From Photobacterium marinum (GTDB taxonomy: Bacteria; Pseudomonadota; Gammaproteobacteria; Enterobacterales; Vibrionaceae), in NCBI RefSeq assembly GCF_000331515.1, contig NZ_AMZO01000007.1:62001-126000 (forward strand): DNA of 64,000 nucleotides, given 5' to 3'. Positions 32,086-42,563 of this stretch are shown piece after piece. The position numbers and the translations under genes were made by a program. The notes under the pieces are model-generated. The model was given only the letters and a program-made list of their open reading frames with translations, made no database searches and had not been told where the DNA came from. Position 1 is the stretch's first letter, and each line of letters begins with the position of its first letter.

Positions 32086-33342
32086 ATGACGAAGGCGGCA
32101 GATAAGAAACTCATAGTTGGCCTGGATATCGGTACTTCCAAAGTATGTGCTTTGGTTGGGGAAGTGTTGCCAGATGGCGGCGTTAATGTCATCGGTGTTG
32201 GCAGCAGCCCGTCACGGGGAATGGATAAAGGCGGAGTCAATGACCTTGAGTCCGTGGTGAAGTCGGTTCAGCGTGCAGTCGATCAGGCTGAACTGATGGC
32301 TGATTGCCAGATTTCCTCAGTGTTTTTATCGTTATCAGGCAAACATATACGTTGCCAGACAGAGAAAGGCATGGTGCCTATTTCTGACAAAGAGGTAACG
32401 CAGGATGACGTTGATAATGTTATTCATACAGCGAAATCCGTAAAAATTAGCGACGAACACCGAACTTTGCATGTAATTCCTCAGGAATTTGCTATTGATT
32501 ATCAAGAGGGAATTAAAAACCCTGTTGGTTTATCAGGCGTTCGCATGGAAGCAAGTGTACATTTGATTACCTGTCATAATGACATGGCTCGGAATATCGT
32601 CAAGGCAGTGGAGCGCTGCGGCCTTAAGGTCGATCAGCTGATTTTCTCCGGTCTTGCAGCCAGCCATGCCGTGCTTACTGCTGACGAGCGCGAACTGGGT
32701 GTTTGTGTGGTCGACATCGGTGGCGGGACCATGGACCTTGCAGTCTGGACTGGCGGCGCGCTTCGCCATGCTGAAGTGATCCCTTATGCCGGTAATGTTG
32801 TTACCAGTGATATTGCCTACGCATTTGGCACGCCACCGGGCGATGCTGAAGAAATCAAAGTAAAATACGGTTGTGCACTGAGTGAGCTGGTAAGCAAAGA
32901 TGAAAAAGTGGATGTTCCTAGTGTAGGTGGACGTCCATCCCGCAGCTTGCAGAGACAGACTTTAGCTGAAGTCATTGAACCCCGGTACAGTGAACTTTTG
33001 GGTCTGGTTAATCAGAAACTGTTGGAAATACAAGAACAACTGCGTAATGCGGGCGTAAAACACCATTTGGCTGCAGGCATTGTCCTCACCGGAGGATCTG
33101 CGCAAATGGAAGGTTTGATTGAATGTGCCGAGCGAGTGTTTCGCAATCAGGTACGAATTGGTCAGCCGCTGGAGCTTAGTGGCCTGACTGATTATGTCCA
33201 GTCACCGCATTATGCAACTGCAGTAGGTTTGCTGCATTACGGAAAGGACAGTCAGACATTCGATGAGAATGATTTGGAGCCGAAACGTTCGGTTTCCGGT
33301 ATCTTCTCAAAAATCAGTGGCTGGCTAAGAAAAGAATTTTAA
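32086..33342 (+). CDS. ftsA: Cell division protein FtsA
   Basis: FtsA is the actin-like ATPase that tethers FtsZ to the membrane. The 418-residue protein begins with the phosphate-1 motif LIVGLDIGTSKVCALVGE, has VVDIGGGTMDLAVW and ends with the amphipathic membrane-targeting helix (SGIFSKISGWLRKEF). The length matches E. coli FtsA (420). ftsZ follows after 34 bases. Confidence 0.97.
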   Translation: MTKAADKKLIVGLDIGTSKVCALVGEVLPDGGVNVIGVGSSPSRGMDKGGVNDLESVVKSVQRAVDQAELMADCQISSVFLSLSGKHIRCQTEKGMVPISDKEVTQDDVDNVIHTAKSVKISDEHRTLHVIPQEFAIDYQEGIKNPVGLSGVRMEASVHLITCHNDMARNIVKAVERCGLKVDQLIFSGLAASHAVLTADERELGVCVVDIGGGTMDLAVWTGGALRHAEVIPYAGNVVTSDIAYAFGTPPGDAEEIKVKYGCALSELVSKDEKVDVPSVGGRPSRSLQRQTLAEVIEPRYSELLGLVNQKLLEIQEQLRNAGVKHHLAAGIVLTGGSAQMEGLIECAERVFRNQVRIGQPLELSGLTDYVQSPHYATAVGLLHYGKDSQTFDENDLEPKRSVSGIFSKISGWLRKEF

Positions 33343-33376
33343 AACCTGATGCGAACAGGAAAGACGGAGAGAACAA

Positions 33377-34576
33377 ATGTTTGAACCGATGATGGAAATG
33401 TCTGATGAGGCAGTAATTAAGGTCGTTGGCGTTGGTGGCGGTGGCGGTAACGCTGTCGATCACATGGTACGTGAATCGATTGAAGGCGTTGAGTTTATCA
33501 GTGTAAATACCGATGCTCAGGCTCTTCGTAAGAGCAGTGTTAATACGGTTATCCAGATTGGTGGTGATATCACTAAAGGTTTGGGTGCCGGTGCTAACCC
33601 TCAGGTTGGTCGTGATTCGGCTCTAGAGGATCGTGAAGCGATCAAATCTGAGCTTCAGGGTTCTGACATGGTCTTTATCGCTGCTGGTATGGGTGGCGGT
33701 ACAGGTACTGGTGCTGCGCCAATCATTGCTGAAGTAGCAAAAGAGCTGGGTATTCTGACCGTTGCGGTTGTGACTAAGCCATTCAGCTTTGAAGGCAAGA
33801 AGCGTATGGCGTTTGCTGAGCAGGGTATTGAGGAGCTTTCTAAGCACGTTGACTCTCTAATCACAATTCCAAACGAAAAACTGCTGAAGGTACTTGGCCG
33901 CGGTATTACGCTGCTGGATGCTTTCGCTAAGGCGAACGATGTACTGAAGAACGCAGTACAGGGTATTGCAGAGCTGATCACTCGTCCGGGTATGATCAAC
34001 GTCGACTTTGCTGACGTTCGTACCGTGATGTCTGAGATGGGCCACGCTATGATGGGTAGCGGTGTTGCTACTGGTGACGACCGTGCTGAGGAAGCCGCTG
34101 AAATGGCAATCTCAAGCCCACTGCTGGAAGATATCGATCTGGCTGGTGCTCGTGGCGTACTGGTTAACATTACTGCTGGCCTGGACATGCGTCTTGACGA
34201 ATTTGAAACTGTGGGTAACACAGTGAAAGCATTCGCTTCGGACAATGCGACCGTAGTTATCGGTACATCTCTGGATCCTGAAATGACTGATGAGCTGCGT
34301 GTAACTGTTGTAGCGACAGGTATTGGTAAAGAGACTAAGCCAGACATTACTCTGGTAACAAGCTCGAAGCCGGTTCAGGCTGTTGCTCAAGAAAAACCAG
34401 CAGCACCTGCAGCTCAGGCTGTAGAAGAGACTAAACCTGCACCGTTGACTCAGCCGTCACCTGCTGCTGAAAATAATGTGCAGTCATCGTCTTCTTCTGC
34501 TGCGCCGAAATCTAAGCCTCAGGCTGATCACGACTACTTGGATATTCCTGCATTTTTGCGTAAGCAGGCTGACTAA
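33377..34576 (+). CDS. ftsZ: Cell division GTPase FtsZ
   Basis: FtsZ is the tubulin-like GTPase that forms the Z-ring. The 399-residue protein has the tubulin signature [10 protein letters not shown], the synergy-loop [13 protein letters not shown], a variable alanine/proline-rich linker (about 320-380) and the conserved C-terminal peptide [14 protein letters not shown], which binds FtsA and ZipA. Codon use is that of a highly expressed gene. Confidence 0.98.
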   Translation: MFEPMMEMSDEAVIKVVGVGGGGGNAVDHMVRESIEGVEFISVNTDAQALRKSSVNTVIQIGGDITKGLGAGANPQVGRDSALEDREAIKSELQGSDMVFIAAGMGGGTGTGAAPIIAEVAKELGILTVAVVTKPFSFEGKKRMAFAEQGIEELSKHVDSLITIPNEKLLKVLGRGITLLDAFAKANDVLKNAVQGIAELITRPGMINVDFADVRTVMSEMGHAMMGSGVATGDDRAEEAAEMAISSPLLEDIDLAGARGVLVNITAGLDMRLDEFETVGNTVKAFASDNATVVIGTSLDPEMTDELRVTVVATGIGKETKPDITLVTSSKPVQAVAQEKPAAPAAQAVEETKPAPLTQPSPAAENNVQSSSSSAAPKSKPQADHDYLDIPAFLRKQAD

Positions 34577-34591
34577 GCCCGCGCAAACTGT

Positions 34592-34620
34592 TTGGGTTAT
34601 CAAGTAATCAGTGGTATAAT
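34592..34620 (+). promoter_or_regulatory. Predicted promoter of lpxC
   Basis: TTGGGT (34592-34597), a 17-base spacer and perfect TATAAT (34615-34620) lie in the 120-base gap between ftsZ and lpxC, about 75 bases from the lpxC ATG. Confidence 0.7.
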
Positions 34621-34696
34621 ATCTGCCCATTTTCGAATTTTTGTCGTAAATGGGCCGATGAATTGGCTATACGCTATAAATAGTTGAGAAGAGCAG

Positions 34697-35614
34697 ATGA
34701 TTAGACAACGTACACTAAAAAGCATTGTGCAAACGACTGGGGTGGGTCTTCACTCTGGGCGTAAAGTGACGCTTATTCTTCGTCCTGCCGCAGCAAACAC
34801 CGGTGTTATTTACCGTCGTACTGACCTGAATCCGCCTGTCGATTTTCCGGCAAATGCTGATTCTGTTCGTGACACAATGCTGTGTACCGCCCTCGTTAAC
34901 GAGGAAGGCGTACGAATCTCGACTGTTGAGCACCTGAACGCAGCATTGGCGGGCATGGGTATCGATAACGTGATTATCGAAGTCGATGCGCCTGAAATTC
35001 CGATTATGGATGGCAGTGCTAGCCCGTTTATTTATCTGCTGCAATCTGCCGGTATTGATACGCTGAACGCACCTAAGCGATTCCTGCGTATTAAGAAACC
35101 TGTTCGCGTCGAAGATGGCGACAAATGGGCAGAACTGCGTCCGCATAATGGTTTCCGCCTTGATTTCGCTATCGATTTCAATCACCCGGCGATTCAATCA
35201 GAGCAGCAGCGTTTGGTGCTGGATTTCTCCAGCCAGTCATTCGTAAAAGATATCAGCCGCGCACGTACTTTTGGCTTCATGCGTGATATTGAGTACCTAC
35301 AGTCACAGAACCTGTGTCTGGGTGGTAGTTTTGATAATGCCATTGTTCTGGATGATTACCGCATCCTTAATGATGAAGGCCTACGTTTCGATAATGAACT
35401 AGTAACACACAAAGTACTGGATGCCATCGGTGACCTGTACATGTGTGGTCACAATATTATCGGTGAAATGTGTGCGTATAAGTCTGGCCATGCCCTGAAC
35501 AACAAACTGCTACGCGCAGTGCTTGCTGATCAGGAAGCTTATGAGTGGTCTACTTTCCAGGAAGAGAACGAAGTACCGGTTACTTTTGCTCAGCCTGGTA
35601 TGGTATTAGCGTAA
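34697..35614 (+). CDS. lpxC: UDP-3-O-acyl-N-acetylglucosamine deacetylase LpxC
   Basis: LpxC makes the committed step of lipid A synthesis, a zinc-dependent deacetylation in the cytoplasm. The 305-residue protein has the expected zinc ligands His79 (STVEHLNAA), His238 and Asp242 ([11 protein letters not shown]) and the catalytic His265 ([10 protein letters not shown]). The C-terminus ends in hydrophobic MVLA, similar to the FtsH degradation tail in E. coli. It is the last gene of the dcw cluster and ends before a bidirectional terminator. Confidence 0.97.
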   Translation: MIRQRTLKSIVQTTGVGLHSGRKVTLILRPAAANTGVIYRRTDLNPPVDFPANADSVRDTMLCTALVNEEGVRISTVEHLNAALAGMGIDNVIIEVDAPEIPIMDGSASPFIYLLQSAGIDTLNAPKRFLRIKKPVRVEDGDKWAELRPHNGFRLDFAIDFNHPAIQSEQQRLVLDFSSQSFVKDISRARTFGFMRDIEYLQSQNLCLGGSFDNAIVLDDYRILNDEGLRFDNELVTHKVLDAIGDLYMCGHNIIGEMCAYKSGHALNNKLLRAVLADQEAYEWSTFQEENEVPVTFAQPGMVLA

Positions 35615-35663
35615 ACTTATTAGCATAAGCTCAACAGTGAATGCAGTTAAGCTGTCAGATTAA

Positions 35664-35696
35664 AAAACGCCGGACATTGTCCGGCGTTTTTGTTTT
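35664..35696. terminator. Bidirectional terminator between lpxC and dciA
   Basis: A 12-bp stem (AAAACGCCGGAC paired with GTCCGGCGTTTT) with a 3-base loop, with A-run before and T5 after, lies between convergent genes. Confidence 0.93.
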
Positions 35697-35756
35697 TGGG
35701 GTTTGTGCTATATGCGGTTGGAATGCTACCGCTTTTATTTGTCTCGCACTTCACAC

Positions 35757-36227
35757 CTACCTTTCAGGGGTTTCTTTCTTTTTAGCCGAAAGCGCAGCCA
35801 GTCGCTCCAGCCTGGCTTTTACTTTAGCTGGTGCATTTTGTGCGGTGGAAAGCAGATACTGAGCGGCCTGCTGAGATATCGGCTTTTGTACAATATCCGG
35901 AGTTTTGTCTTGTGCTTTTTGTTCCACAGCCGCTAGGGCTGGGTTCACTTTTACTTCAATATCTGCCAGGTTAGGCAGCAGCTTTTCCCTAAGTTTATGG
36001 ATCAGGTTATTACGCTCATAGTTTAACCGCATCGACCAGGCCGCAGAGGCAGTTTCGATGATAAGGCTTCCCTGGCGGTAGTTGGCAACCCGGCAGTGTT
36101 CTGCACAGTTCAAGTGTTCCTTGATGGCTTTGTTGAGTTTGCTCAACGCAATAGCACGTTGCTGGATGTTGCCTAACTGGCTGTCATCCAGCAGGCTGGC
36201 TGTCGATTGGGGACGATGATCGCGCAT
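35757..36227 (-). CDS. dciA: Replicative-helicase loader DciA (DUF721)
   Basis: DciA-family proteins load the DnaB helicase in bacteria without the phage-derived DnaC/DnaI loaders, including vibrios. The 156-residue protein has the N-terminal DUF721 (KH-like) domain at about 15-105 (LNKAIKEHLNCAEHCRVANYRQGSLIIETASAAWSMRL split over two strands) and a basic, probably disordered C-terminal extension. Its place between lpxC and secA is where the V. cholerae homologue lies. An extended -10 promoter lies upstream. Confidence 0.9.
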   Translation of the reverse strand: MRDHRPQSTASLLDDSQLGNIQQRAIALSKLNKAIKEHLNCAEHCRVANYRQGSLIIETASAAWSMRLNYERNNLIHKLREKLLPNLADIEVKVNPALAAVEQKAQDKTPDIVQKPISQQAAQYLLSTAQNAPAKVKARLERLAALSAKKKETPER

Positions 36228-36672
36228 TACACTCTGTTCCTAATCAGGATTTAGGGCTAAGTTCTAATTTTTCGCATATGAAAAGCAAGTCACCTGCATT
36301 AACCATAGGCGGCTTCGTTAATATGCCTTATTATACCAAGTCTATTGAAAGGCTGGATAAAGAATGCCATCAGTAGCAATGGCATGTATGCCTGGCAGCC
36401 CAGGGCTGCTACTGTCGGTAAAGTGCCGCCACGAAGCAAATCATTAGTATTGTTTTTGGGTGCCCCTTGAAATTACTCAGGGCGACCACAATATCAACTG
36501 AATAACCCTTGTTTTTCGTGTCGGCTTCTGTTGTCACACTTGTGGCGGATTCAGACGGGACAGGGATGAGCATACCAGCAGAGTAAGCTTGGTATACACC
36601 CGGTTATGAAACCCAGATTAAGCGATTCAGCCAGTACTGAAGCTGAAATAACAAAGAGAAAACGGCATCGCC
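36228..36672 (+). other. 445-base region between dciA and secA, structured; no secM
   Basis: No protein gene of known family lies here. On the plus strand several hairpins can be drawn: a nested set at 36364-36413 (ATGCCAT/ATGGCAT; GGCA/TGCC; GCAGCCC-A-GGGCTGC, closed by AGTAGCA/TGCTACT), an imperfect stem at 36459-36487 and ATACCA-N12-TGGTAT at 36572-36595. A 33-codon frame starts at 36278 (MKSKSPALTIGGF, ending at a TAG at 36377-36379) without a clear ribosome binding site. The secA promoter is not obvious; TTGAAA at 36468 with AATATC 17 bases on is the best candidate. Confidence 0.5.
36330..36338 (-). promoter_or_regulatory. Extended -10 promoter of dciA
   Basis: The minus strand reads TGGTATAAT, a perfect -10 with the TGn extension, about 100 bases upstream of the dciA start. 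No good -35 is visible. Confidence 0.5.
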
Positions 36673-39408
36673 ATGTTATCAAAACTACTGACCAAAGTTA
36701 TCGGTAGCCGTAACGACCGCACCCTGCGTCGTATGCGCAAAATTGTTGACCAAATCAATAAGCTAGAACCTCAATTCGAAAGCCTGCAAGATGAGGAACT
36801 GAAAGCCAAAACCGTTGAGTTCCGTGAGCGTTTGGAACAGGGCGAAACCCTGGACCAACTTCTTCCTGAAGCTTTTGCCACAGTTCGTGAAGCGTCCAAG
36901 CGTGTCTTTGGTATGCGCCACTTCGACGTGCAGATGATCGGTGGTATGGTGCTTAATAACTGCCAAATCGCTGAGATGCGTACCGGTGAAGGTAAAACCC
37001 TGACCGCAACCCTGCCTGCATACCTGAATGCACTGACAGGTAAAGGTGTTCACATTGTAACCGTGAACGACTACCTAGCTGCCCGTGACGCCGAAACCAA
37101 CCGTCCGCTATTTGAATTCCTGGGTATGACTGTTGGTGTTAACGTACCGAATATGCCGCCACAGACAAAGAAAGAAGCTTACGCGGCAGATATTCTTTAC
37201 GGTACTAACAATGAATTTGGTTTTGACTACCTTCGTGACAACATGGCATTCCGTCCGGAAGATCGTGTTCAGCGTGAGCGTTTCTTTGCTGTAGTCGATG
37301 AGGTGGACTCCATTTTGATCGACGAAGCCCGAACTCCGCTGATTATTTCTGGCCCGGCTGAAGACAGCTCTGAGTTGTACACCAAGATCAATACCCTGAT
37401 CCCTAGCCTTCAAAAGCAAGATCAGGAAGATACAGAAGAATATCGCGGCGACGGCCACTACACCGTTGACGAAAAGGCCAAGCAGGCTTACCTGACTGAA
37501 ACCGGTCAAGAGTATGTAGAAGACCTGCTGAAGCAAAAAGGCATGATGGAAGAGGACGATACTCTGTATTCGCCAGCTAATATCAGTCTGCTGCACCACG
37601 TTCATGCTGCTCTGCGCGCCCATGTTCTGTTTGAGCGTGATGTTGACTATATCGTGAAAGATGATGAAGTGATCATTGTCGATGAGCATACAGGTCGTAC
37701 TATGCCGGGGCGTCGCTGGTCTGAAGGTCTTCACCAGGCTGTAGAAGCCAAAGAAGGTGTGAAGATCCAGAATGAAAACCAGACGCTGGCTTCGATCACA
37801 TTCCAGAATTACTTCCGTCTGTATAGCAAACTGTCTGGTATGACAGGTACAGCGGATACTGAAGCCTTCGAATTCCAGTCTATTTACGGTCTTGAGACTG
37901 TGGTTATCCCGACCAACAAACCTATGGTTCGTCAGGACATGGGTGATCTGGTTTACATGACAGAGCGCGAGAAGTTTGCTGCCATCATCGATGATATTGT
38001 CGAGCGTGTTGGACGCGGTCAGCCGGTATTGGTTGGTACTGTTTCGATCGAGAAGTCTGAACTGCTGTCGAATGAGCTGAAGCGTAAAGGTATTAAGCAC
38101 CAGGTTCTGAATGCTAAATTCCACGAAATGGAAGCGGACATTGTTGCTCAGGCCGGTCAAACTGGCACTGTAACTATCGCTACCAACATGGCTGGTCGTG
38201 GTACGGATATCGTACTGGGCGGTTCATGGCAGAATGAAGTTGCGAAATTGGAAAACCCGACTGACGAACAGGTTGCAAAGATCAAAGAAAGCTGGAAAGA
38301 GGAACACGATGCGGTTCTTGCTGCCGGTGGTCTTCATATTATTGGTACTGAGCGTCATGAATCTCGCCGTATCGATAACCAGTTACGTGGTCGTTCTGGT
38401 CGTCAGGGGGACTCGGGTTCATCTCGTTTCTATCTGTCGATGGAAGATGGCCTGATGCGTATCTTTGCTTCTGATCGTGTATCTAACATGATGAAGAAGC
38501 TGGGTATGGAAGAAGGTGAAGCGATCGAGCACCCATGGGTAACCAAGGCGATTGAAAACGCTCAGCGTAAAGTTGAAAGCCGTAACTTCGATATTCGTAA
38601 GCAGCTGCTTGAATTCGATGATGTAGCTAACGATCAGCGTAAAGTGGTTTACGAACTGCGTGATGAGCTGATGAATGCGGAAGACATCAGCGAGATGATT
38701 GAGCAGAACCGTGATGATGTCATTCAGTCTGTTATCGATGGCCACATTCCACAGCAGTCGCTTGAAGAAATGTGGGATATTGCTGGCCTGGAAGAACGCC
38801 TGCGTAAAGATTTTGACCTTGAATTGCCAATCCAGGAATGGCTGGACAGCGAAGAGAAGCTTTACGAAGAAGCACTGCGTGAGCGTATTGTTGAGAAAGC
38901 AGTTGAAATTTATCGTCAGAAAGAAGAAGTGGTAGGTGCTCCGGTTCTGCGTAACTTCGAGAAGACGGTTATGCTGCAGAACCTGGATACGCTGTGGAAA
39001 GAACACCTGGCCGCGATGGATCACCTGCGTCAGGGTATCCATCTGCGTGGTTACGCTCAGAAGAACCCTAAACAGGAATATAAGCGCGAGTCGTTTGAAC
39101 TGTTTGAAGACATGCTGGATAACCTGAAAGCGGACGTTATCGCGATCCTGAGTAAGGTGCGAGTACAACAGCAGGAAGAAGTTGAGCGTATGGAAGAAGA
39201 GCGTCGCCGTCAGGCTGAAGAGCTTGCCCGTCGCCAGCAGTTCCAGCACCAAAATGCGCAAAGCCAGATCGCTGATGAAAGCGAAGAAGGTGCGGAAGGT
39301 AAAGAGTCCACTCCGTACCAGCGTGACGAGCGTAAAGTTGGCCGTAATGAGCCTTGCCCATGTGGTTCTGGTAAAAAATATAAGCAGTGTCACGGTAAAC
39401 TGAGCTAA
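36673..39408 (+). CDS. secA: Preprotein translocase ATPase SecA
   Basis: SecA is the motor that drives unfolded preproteins through SecYEG. The 911-residue protein shows Walker A MRTGEGKT (102-109), the DEAD-like [21 protein letters not shown] near 205-225, the second nucleotide-binding fold ([14 protein letters not shown]), the IRA/scaffold helix and a C-terminal zinc and SecB-binding motif [16 protein letters not shown]. The length is typical. Upstream lies a structured, secM-free leader; a terminator follows. Confidence 0.98.
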   Translation: MLSKLLTKVIGSRNDRTLRRMRKIVDQINKLEPQFESLQDEELKAKTVEFRERLEQGETLDQLLPEAFATVREASKRVFGMRHFDVQMIGGMVLNNCQIAEMRTGEGKTLTATLPAYLNALTGKGVHIVTVNDYLAARDAETNRPLFEFLGMTVGVNVPNMPPQTKKEAYAADILYGTNNEFGFDYLRDNMAFRPEDRVQRERFFAVVDEVDSILIDEARTPLIISGPAEDSSELYTKINTLIPSLQKQDQEDTEEYRGDGHYTVDEKAKQAYLTETGQEYVEDLLKQKGMMEEDDTLYSPANISLLHHVHAALRAHVLFERDVDYIVKDDEVIIVDEHTGRTMPGRRWSEGLHQAVEAKEGVKIQNENQTLASITFQNYFRLYSKLSGMTGTADTEAFEFQSIYGLETVVIPTNKPMVRQDMGDLVYMTEREKFAAIIDDIVERVGRGQPVLVGTVSIEKSELLSNELKRKGIKHQVLNAKFHEMEADIVAQAGQTGTVTIATNMAGRGTDIVLGGSWQNEVAKLENPTDEQVAKIKESWKEEHDAVLAAGGLHIIGTERHESRRIDNQLRGRSGRQGDSGSSRFYLSMEDGLMRIFASDRVSNMMKKLGMEEGEAIEHPWVTKAIENAQRKVESRNFDIRKQLLEFDDVANDQRKVVYELRDELMNAEDISEMIEQNRDDVIQSVIDGHIPQQSLEEMWDIAGLEERLRKDFDLELPIQEWLDSEEKLYEEALRERIVEKAVEIYRQKEEVVGAPVLRNFEKTVMLQNLDTLWKEHLAAMDHLRQGIHLRGYAQKNPKQEYKRESFELFEDMLDNLKADVIAILSKVRVQQQEEVERMEEERRRQAEELARRQQFQHQNAQSQIADESEEGAEGKESTPYQRDERKVGRNEPCPCGSGKKYKQCHGKLS

Positions 39409-39438
39409 TTTGATTCGGCTTACAGCTTTGATACAGTA

Positions 39439-39464
39439 AAAAGGCCGCTTATGCGGCCTTTTTT
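39439..39464 (+). terminator. Terminator of secA
   Basis: A perfect 8-bp stem AAGGCCGC/GCGGCCTT with loop TTAT is followed by T4 and preceded by an A-run. Confidence 0.9.
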
Positions 39465-39526
39465 ACAATAATGAAAATAGGGGATGAATGTGTGATGTGT
39501 TTATCCCTCAAAAAAGCAGGCTTTAA

Positions 39527-39928
39527 ATGGATAAAGAACGCGTTTGGATCTCGGCAGGGATTATTCTGAACGAGCAGCAGGATCAGGTTTTTATTACCAG
39601 GCGGGCTGCCAAAGCGCATAAAGGCGGATTTTGGGAATTTGCCGGTGGTAAGGTGGAATCTGATGAAACTGCTGAGCAGGCGGTGATCCGCGAGCTGGAT
39701 GAAGAAGTGGGAATTCGCGTTACTGAGCTGGAACACTTTGTTTCCCTAGAGCACGATTACCCCGAAAAAGCGTTGAAGTTTGATTTCTTTCTTATCAAAG
39801 GTTTTGACGGTGAAGCCTACGGAAAAGAAGGCCAGCCAGGGGGATGGGTAAAGCTTTCTGAACTGCGAGATTACGCTTTTCCGGAAGCGAATGATGTTGT
39901 GTTGGATAAGTTAATGGAGCTTATGTAA
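39527..39928 (+). CDS. mutT: 8-oxo-dGTP diphosphatase MutT (Nudix)
   Basis: MutT removes 8-oxo-dGTP from the nucleotide pool and so prevents A:T to C:G mutations. The 133-residue protein has a perfect Nudix box G-x5-E-x7-REU-x-EE-x-GU at residues 41-63 (GKVESDE ... RELDEEVGI). The position after secA is conserved in gammaproteobacteria. The terminator between secA and mutT suggests partly independent expression. Confidence 0.93.
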   Translation: MDKERVWISAGIILNEQQDQVFITRRAAKAHKGGFWEFAGGKVESDETAEQAVIRELDEEVGIRVTELEHFVSLEHDYPEKALKFDFFLIKGFDGEAYGKEGQPGGWVKLSELRDYAFPEANDVVLDKLMELM

Positions 39929-39950
39929 GGCTTGAGTTATAAGTGAAAAG

Positions 39951-39987
39951 AAGCGAGAAATGATTTGAATCTCCTCGCTTTTTGTTT
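39951..39987. terminator. Weak terminator between mutT and yacG
   Basis: A 6-7-bp stem (AAGCGAG paired with CTCGCTT) with a 16-base loop is followed by a T-rich run, between convergent genes. Confidence 0.6.
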
Positions 39988-40000
39988 TTGGCTTACGGGA

Positions 40001-40222
40001 TTAGTAGCCCATATCTTCTGACCAGCCATCAGCATCTGACATGTCAGGCGCGCCCGGGATGGCTTTTTCCTCTTCAGCCCATTCACCAAGGTCAATCAGC
40101 TGACAGCGCTTAGAGCAGAACGGACGGAACGGGCTTTTTTCGCTCCACTCAACCTGTGTCTTGCAGGTCGGGCATTTAACTATAGTGATCTGTGCCTGGG
40201 AAGGCGTGCTAGATTGCGTCAC
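40001..40222 (-). CDS. yacG: DNA gyrase inhibitor / zinc-binding protein YacG
   Basis: YacG is a small zinc-finger protein that in E. coli binds GyrB and inhibits gyrase. The 73-residue protein has the expected Cys4 site C-P-T-C ... C-x3-C (CPTC near 16-19 and CSKRC near 35-39). It has the [16 protein letters not shown] segment and an acidic C-terminus. The position next to zapD and coaE is conserved. Confidence 0.94.
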   Translation of the reverse strand: MTQSSTPSQAQITIVKCPTCKTQVEWSEKSPFRPFCSKRCQLIDLGEWAEEEKAIPGAPDMSDADGWSEDMGY

Positions 40223-40230
40223 AATGAACC

Positions 40231-40968
40231 TCAGCAGATAGCTAGTTTAAACTCGATAGCTTCCGCGATGCTTGCACCTTCATCAAATGGCAGGAAGCGG
40301 ATAGCAAAGCGGTTACGGTGGCCCGATATCATAGGGTAAACCCCGTAGCTAGGGCAAATATCCAGACGTAACAGGGTGGCATCCTCGGCCTCATGCTGGA
40401 AAAAACCTCTACGAGCAACCTGAGGCTGTAAATGGCCGGACTCGCGGGTCAGTCGTAGCCACAGGTTCAGGGCTTCAGTTAACTCTGCAAGTTGTTTCAT
40501 CCAATTAGCCAAATCACTTTGTTTATGGGCTAATGGTAAGTGTAGCCAGTGATGCAGGGCTGGCAGGTCAAAGCTACAGTTGCCTCCCGGAATAGAAAAT
40601 CGCTGTTTAATACCACTTAGAAAACGGTCTTCTCGGATATCCTGGCCCAGGCGGTTGGCGGCAATCAGCCTGTGATGGGCCATATCCAGGTTATCAAGAA
40701 TTGCTAACAGGGCAGTTTGATCGACCCCATCAATGTTAAGCCAGTTTTTCAGCTTAGCTCGTTGTTTATCTAGATCTTTTGCCAGCTCAGACTTTACTTG
40801 GATCTGATCAAGAATTTCCAGAAGATCGAACAGGGCGCGGAAGAAGATCTGATGCTGCCACTGGTCATTGAGCTGACTGGAATGAGTCATTTGCCGGATC
40901 AAATACTCAAGCCGTAAATAGATACGCACTTTTTCATTCAACGGATGTTCAAAGCGGTTTGTTAGCAT
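40231..40968 (-). CDS. zapD: Cell division protein ZapD
   Basis: ZapD crosslinks FtsZ protofilaments by binding the FtsZ C-terminal tail. The 245-residue protein starts [18 protein letters not shown], the family signature, with a helical domain followed by a beta domain. The length matches E. coli ZapD (247). It lies between coaE and yacG as in most gammaproteobacteria. Confidence 0.95.
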   Translation of the reverse strand: MLTNRFEHPLNEKVRIYLRLEYLIRQMTHSSQLNDQWQHQIFFRALFDLLEILDQIQVKSELAKDLDKQRAKLKNWLNIDGVDQTALLAILDNLDMAHHRLIAANRLGQDIREDRFLSGIKQRFSIPGGNCSFDLPALHHWLHLPLAHKQSDLANWMKQLAELTEALNLWLRLTRESGHLQPQVARRGFFQHEAEDATLLRLDICPSYGVYPMISGHRNRFAIRFLPFDEGASIAEAIEFKLAIC

Positions 40969-40993
40969 ACTCGTATTATCCGATGTTAACTCG

Positions 40994-41599
40994 TTATTTG
41001 TATTGAAGGCTCATCGCTAAATACTGCTGGTGAAGCTTGGCCACTTTGGTGGCAAGTTCGCTGCTGTCACCATTGTTGCTGATCACATCATCGGCAGCCG
41101 CCAGCCTTTCGTCACGGCTTGCTTGGGCTGCCAGAATTTTTTGTACGTGTTCGGCATTGACCTGGTCCCGATGTTGGGTTCGGGCTATCTGCACTTTTTT
41201 GTCGACATCGACAACCAATAGGCGGTGAGCCATGGTCTGCAGGTTATTTTCAACCATCAGCGGAATGACCAGCAGACAGTATGGCGACTGCGCACGGGTA
41301 ATATCAGCTTGCATTTTTTCCCGGATCATCGGGTGCAAAAGTTTATTTAGCCAATTTTTCAGACTGTTATCGTTGAAAATTGCTTCTCTAAGCTTACTGC
41401 GGTTGAGAGTGCCATCTGTCAACAGGATGTCAGAACCCAGTTTGTCAGCAATAGCATTCAGCCCCGGCGTTCCAGGCTCGACAACTTCCCGGGCGACAAC
41501 GTCGGCATCAATAATATCAATGTCATATTGGGCAAACAGATCGGCGACAGTGGATTTTCCACTACCGATGCCACCAGTCAGCCCGACAACCATAGTCAT
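40994..41599 (-). CDS. coaE: Dephospho-CoA kinase CoaE
   Basis: CoaE phosphorylates the 3'-OH of dephospho-CoA in the last step of coenzyme A synthesis. The 201-residue P-loop kinase has Walker A GGIGSGKST (9-17) and the DADVVAREVVEPG segment. The start at 41599 gives MTMVVGLTGGIG, the same N-terminal length as in E. coli. pilD lies just upstream on the same strand. Confidence 0.96.
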   Translation of the reverse strand: MTMVVGLTGGIGSGKSTVADLFAQYDIDIIDADVVAREVVEPGTPGLNAIADKLGSDILLTDGTLNRSKLREAIFNDNSLKNWLNKLLHPMIREKMQADITRAQSPYCLLVIPLMVENNLQTMAHRLLVVDVDKKVQIARTQHRDQVNAEHVQKILAAQASRDERLAAADDVISNNGDSSELATKVAKLHQQYLAMSLQYK

Positions 41600-41602
41600 T
41601 AA

Positions 41603-42472
41603 TTACAGTCCTAAATATGAAGTCAGGTACCAGTTCAGGATATCTTCCCCCCACAGGATGCTTATCCAGCCAGCCAAGGCGAGGTAAGGACCAAATGAAA
41701 ACGGGGTTTGGGAGTCTGAACTTTTTATACGCAACATGATGATGCCACAAATTGCCCCGACCAAGGAAGACAACAGGACAACAAAAGGCAATAATTGCCA
41801 GCCCAGCCAAGCACCTAGTGCAGCAAGTAACTTGAAATCACCGTACCCCATCCCTTCTTTTCCGGTCAGTAGCTTAAAGCTCCAGTAAAGGCCCCACAGT
41901 GACAGGTAGCCAGCCATGGCACCAATGACTGATTCGGTCAGAGATACTGGTCCCCACCCGAGAAGTGCAACCAGGATCCCGGTCCACATCAAGGGCAGGG
42001 TGATCTGATCCGGCAGGAGCATTTTGTCGATATCAATAAAAGTCAGGGCAATCAGGGCAAAGCTGAAAAAGATCACTGCCACAGACCATTCAGATGGTGG
42101 AATGACAGTTGCGACAGTGGCTGTAACAATGGCGGTAAACAGCTCGACAGCTGGGTAGCGGGCACTGATTTTTGCATTGCACGAACGACAACGACCTTTG
42201 AGCAGTAGCCAGCTAATAATCGGGATATTTTCCCACATGCTGATGGGGTGCTGGCAATGCGGGCAGCGTGAGCGCGGTACACTGAGGTTAAACGGCTGGC
42301 TGTCTTCCGTGTGACTGAATTCCGGGAAGCATTCGGCACAATCAGCTTTCCACTGCCGTTCCATCATTATCGGCAGGCGGTAGATCACGACATTGAGGAA
42401 ACTGCCGATTAGCAGGCCAAACAGGGCTGCAAAGGCAGGAAAAAGCCAAGGGTAGTGTGTCAGCAGTTCCAT
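41603..42472 (-). CDS. pilD: Type IV prepilin peptidase/N-methyltransferase PilD
   Basis: PilD cleaves and N-methylates type IV prepilins and type II secretion pseudopilins. The 289-residue protein has a cytoplasmic zinc site with two CxxC pairs (70-73 and 95-98), about seven to eight membrane helices, and the aspartyl-protease residues in FIDIDKMLLPD (near 147-149) and GMGYGDFK (Asp212). The ATG at 42472 gives MELLTHYPWLFP as in vibrio PilD; an in-frame ATG at 42481 would add MFF. Confidence 0.95.
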   Translation of the reverse strand: MELLTHYPWLFPAFAALFGLLIGSFLNVVIYRLPIMMERQWKADCAECFPEFSHTEDSQPFNLSVPRSRCPHCQHPISMWENIPIISWLLLKGRCRSCNAKISARYPAVELFTAIVTATVATVIPPSEWSVAVIFFSFALIALTFIDIDKMLLPDQITLPLMWTGILVALLGWGPVSLTESVIGAMAGYLSLWGLYWSFKLLTGKEGMGYGDFKLLAALGAWLGWQLLPFVVLLSSLVGAICGIIMLRIKSSDSQTPFSFGPYLALAGWISILWGEDILNWYLTSYLGL

Positions 42473-42563
42473 GAAAAACATCTCATATTTCGTTGTATTG
42501 CTATTGTATGGGAATTAGGGACGAGATCATAGAATCGAGTCAGTTAGGAGCTCGGGCCCAGAG

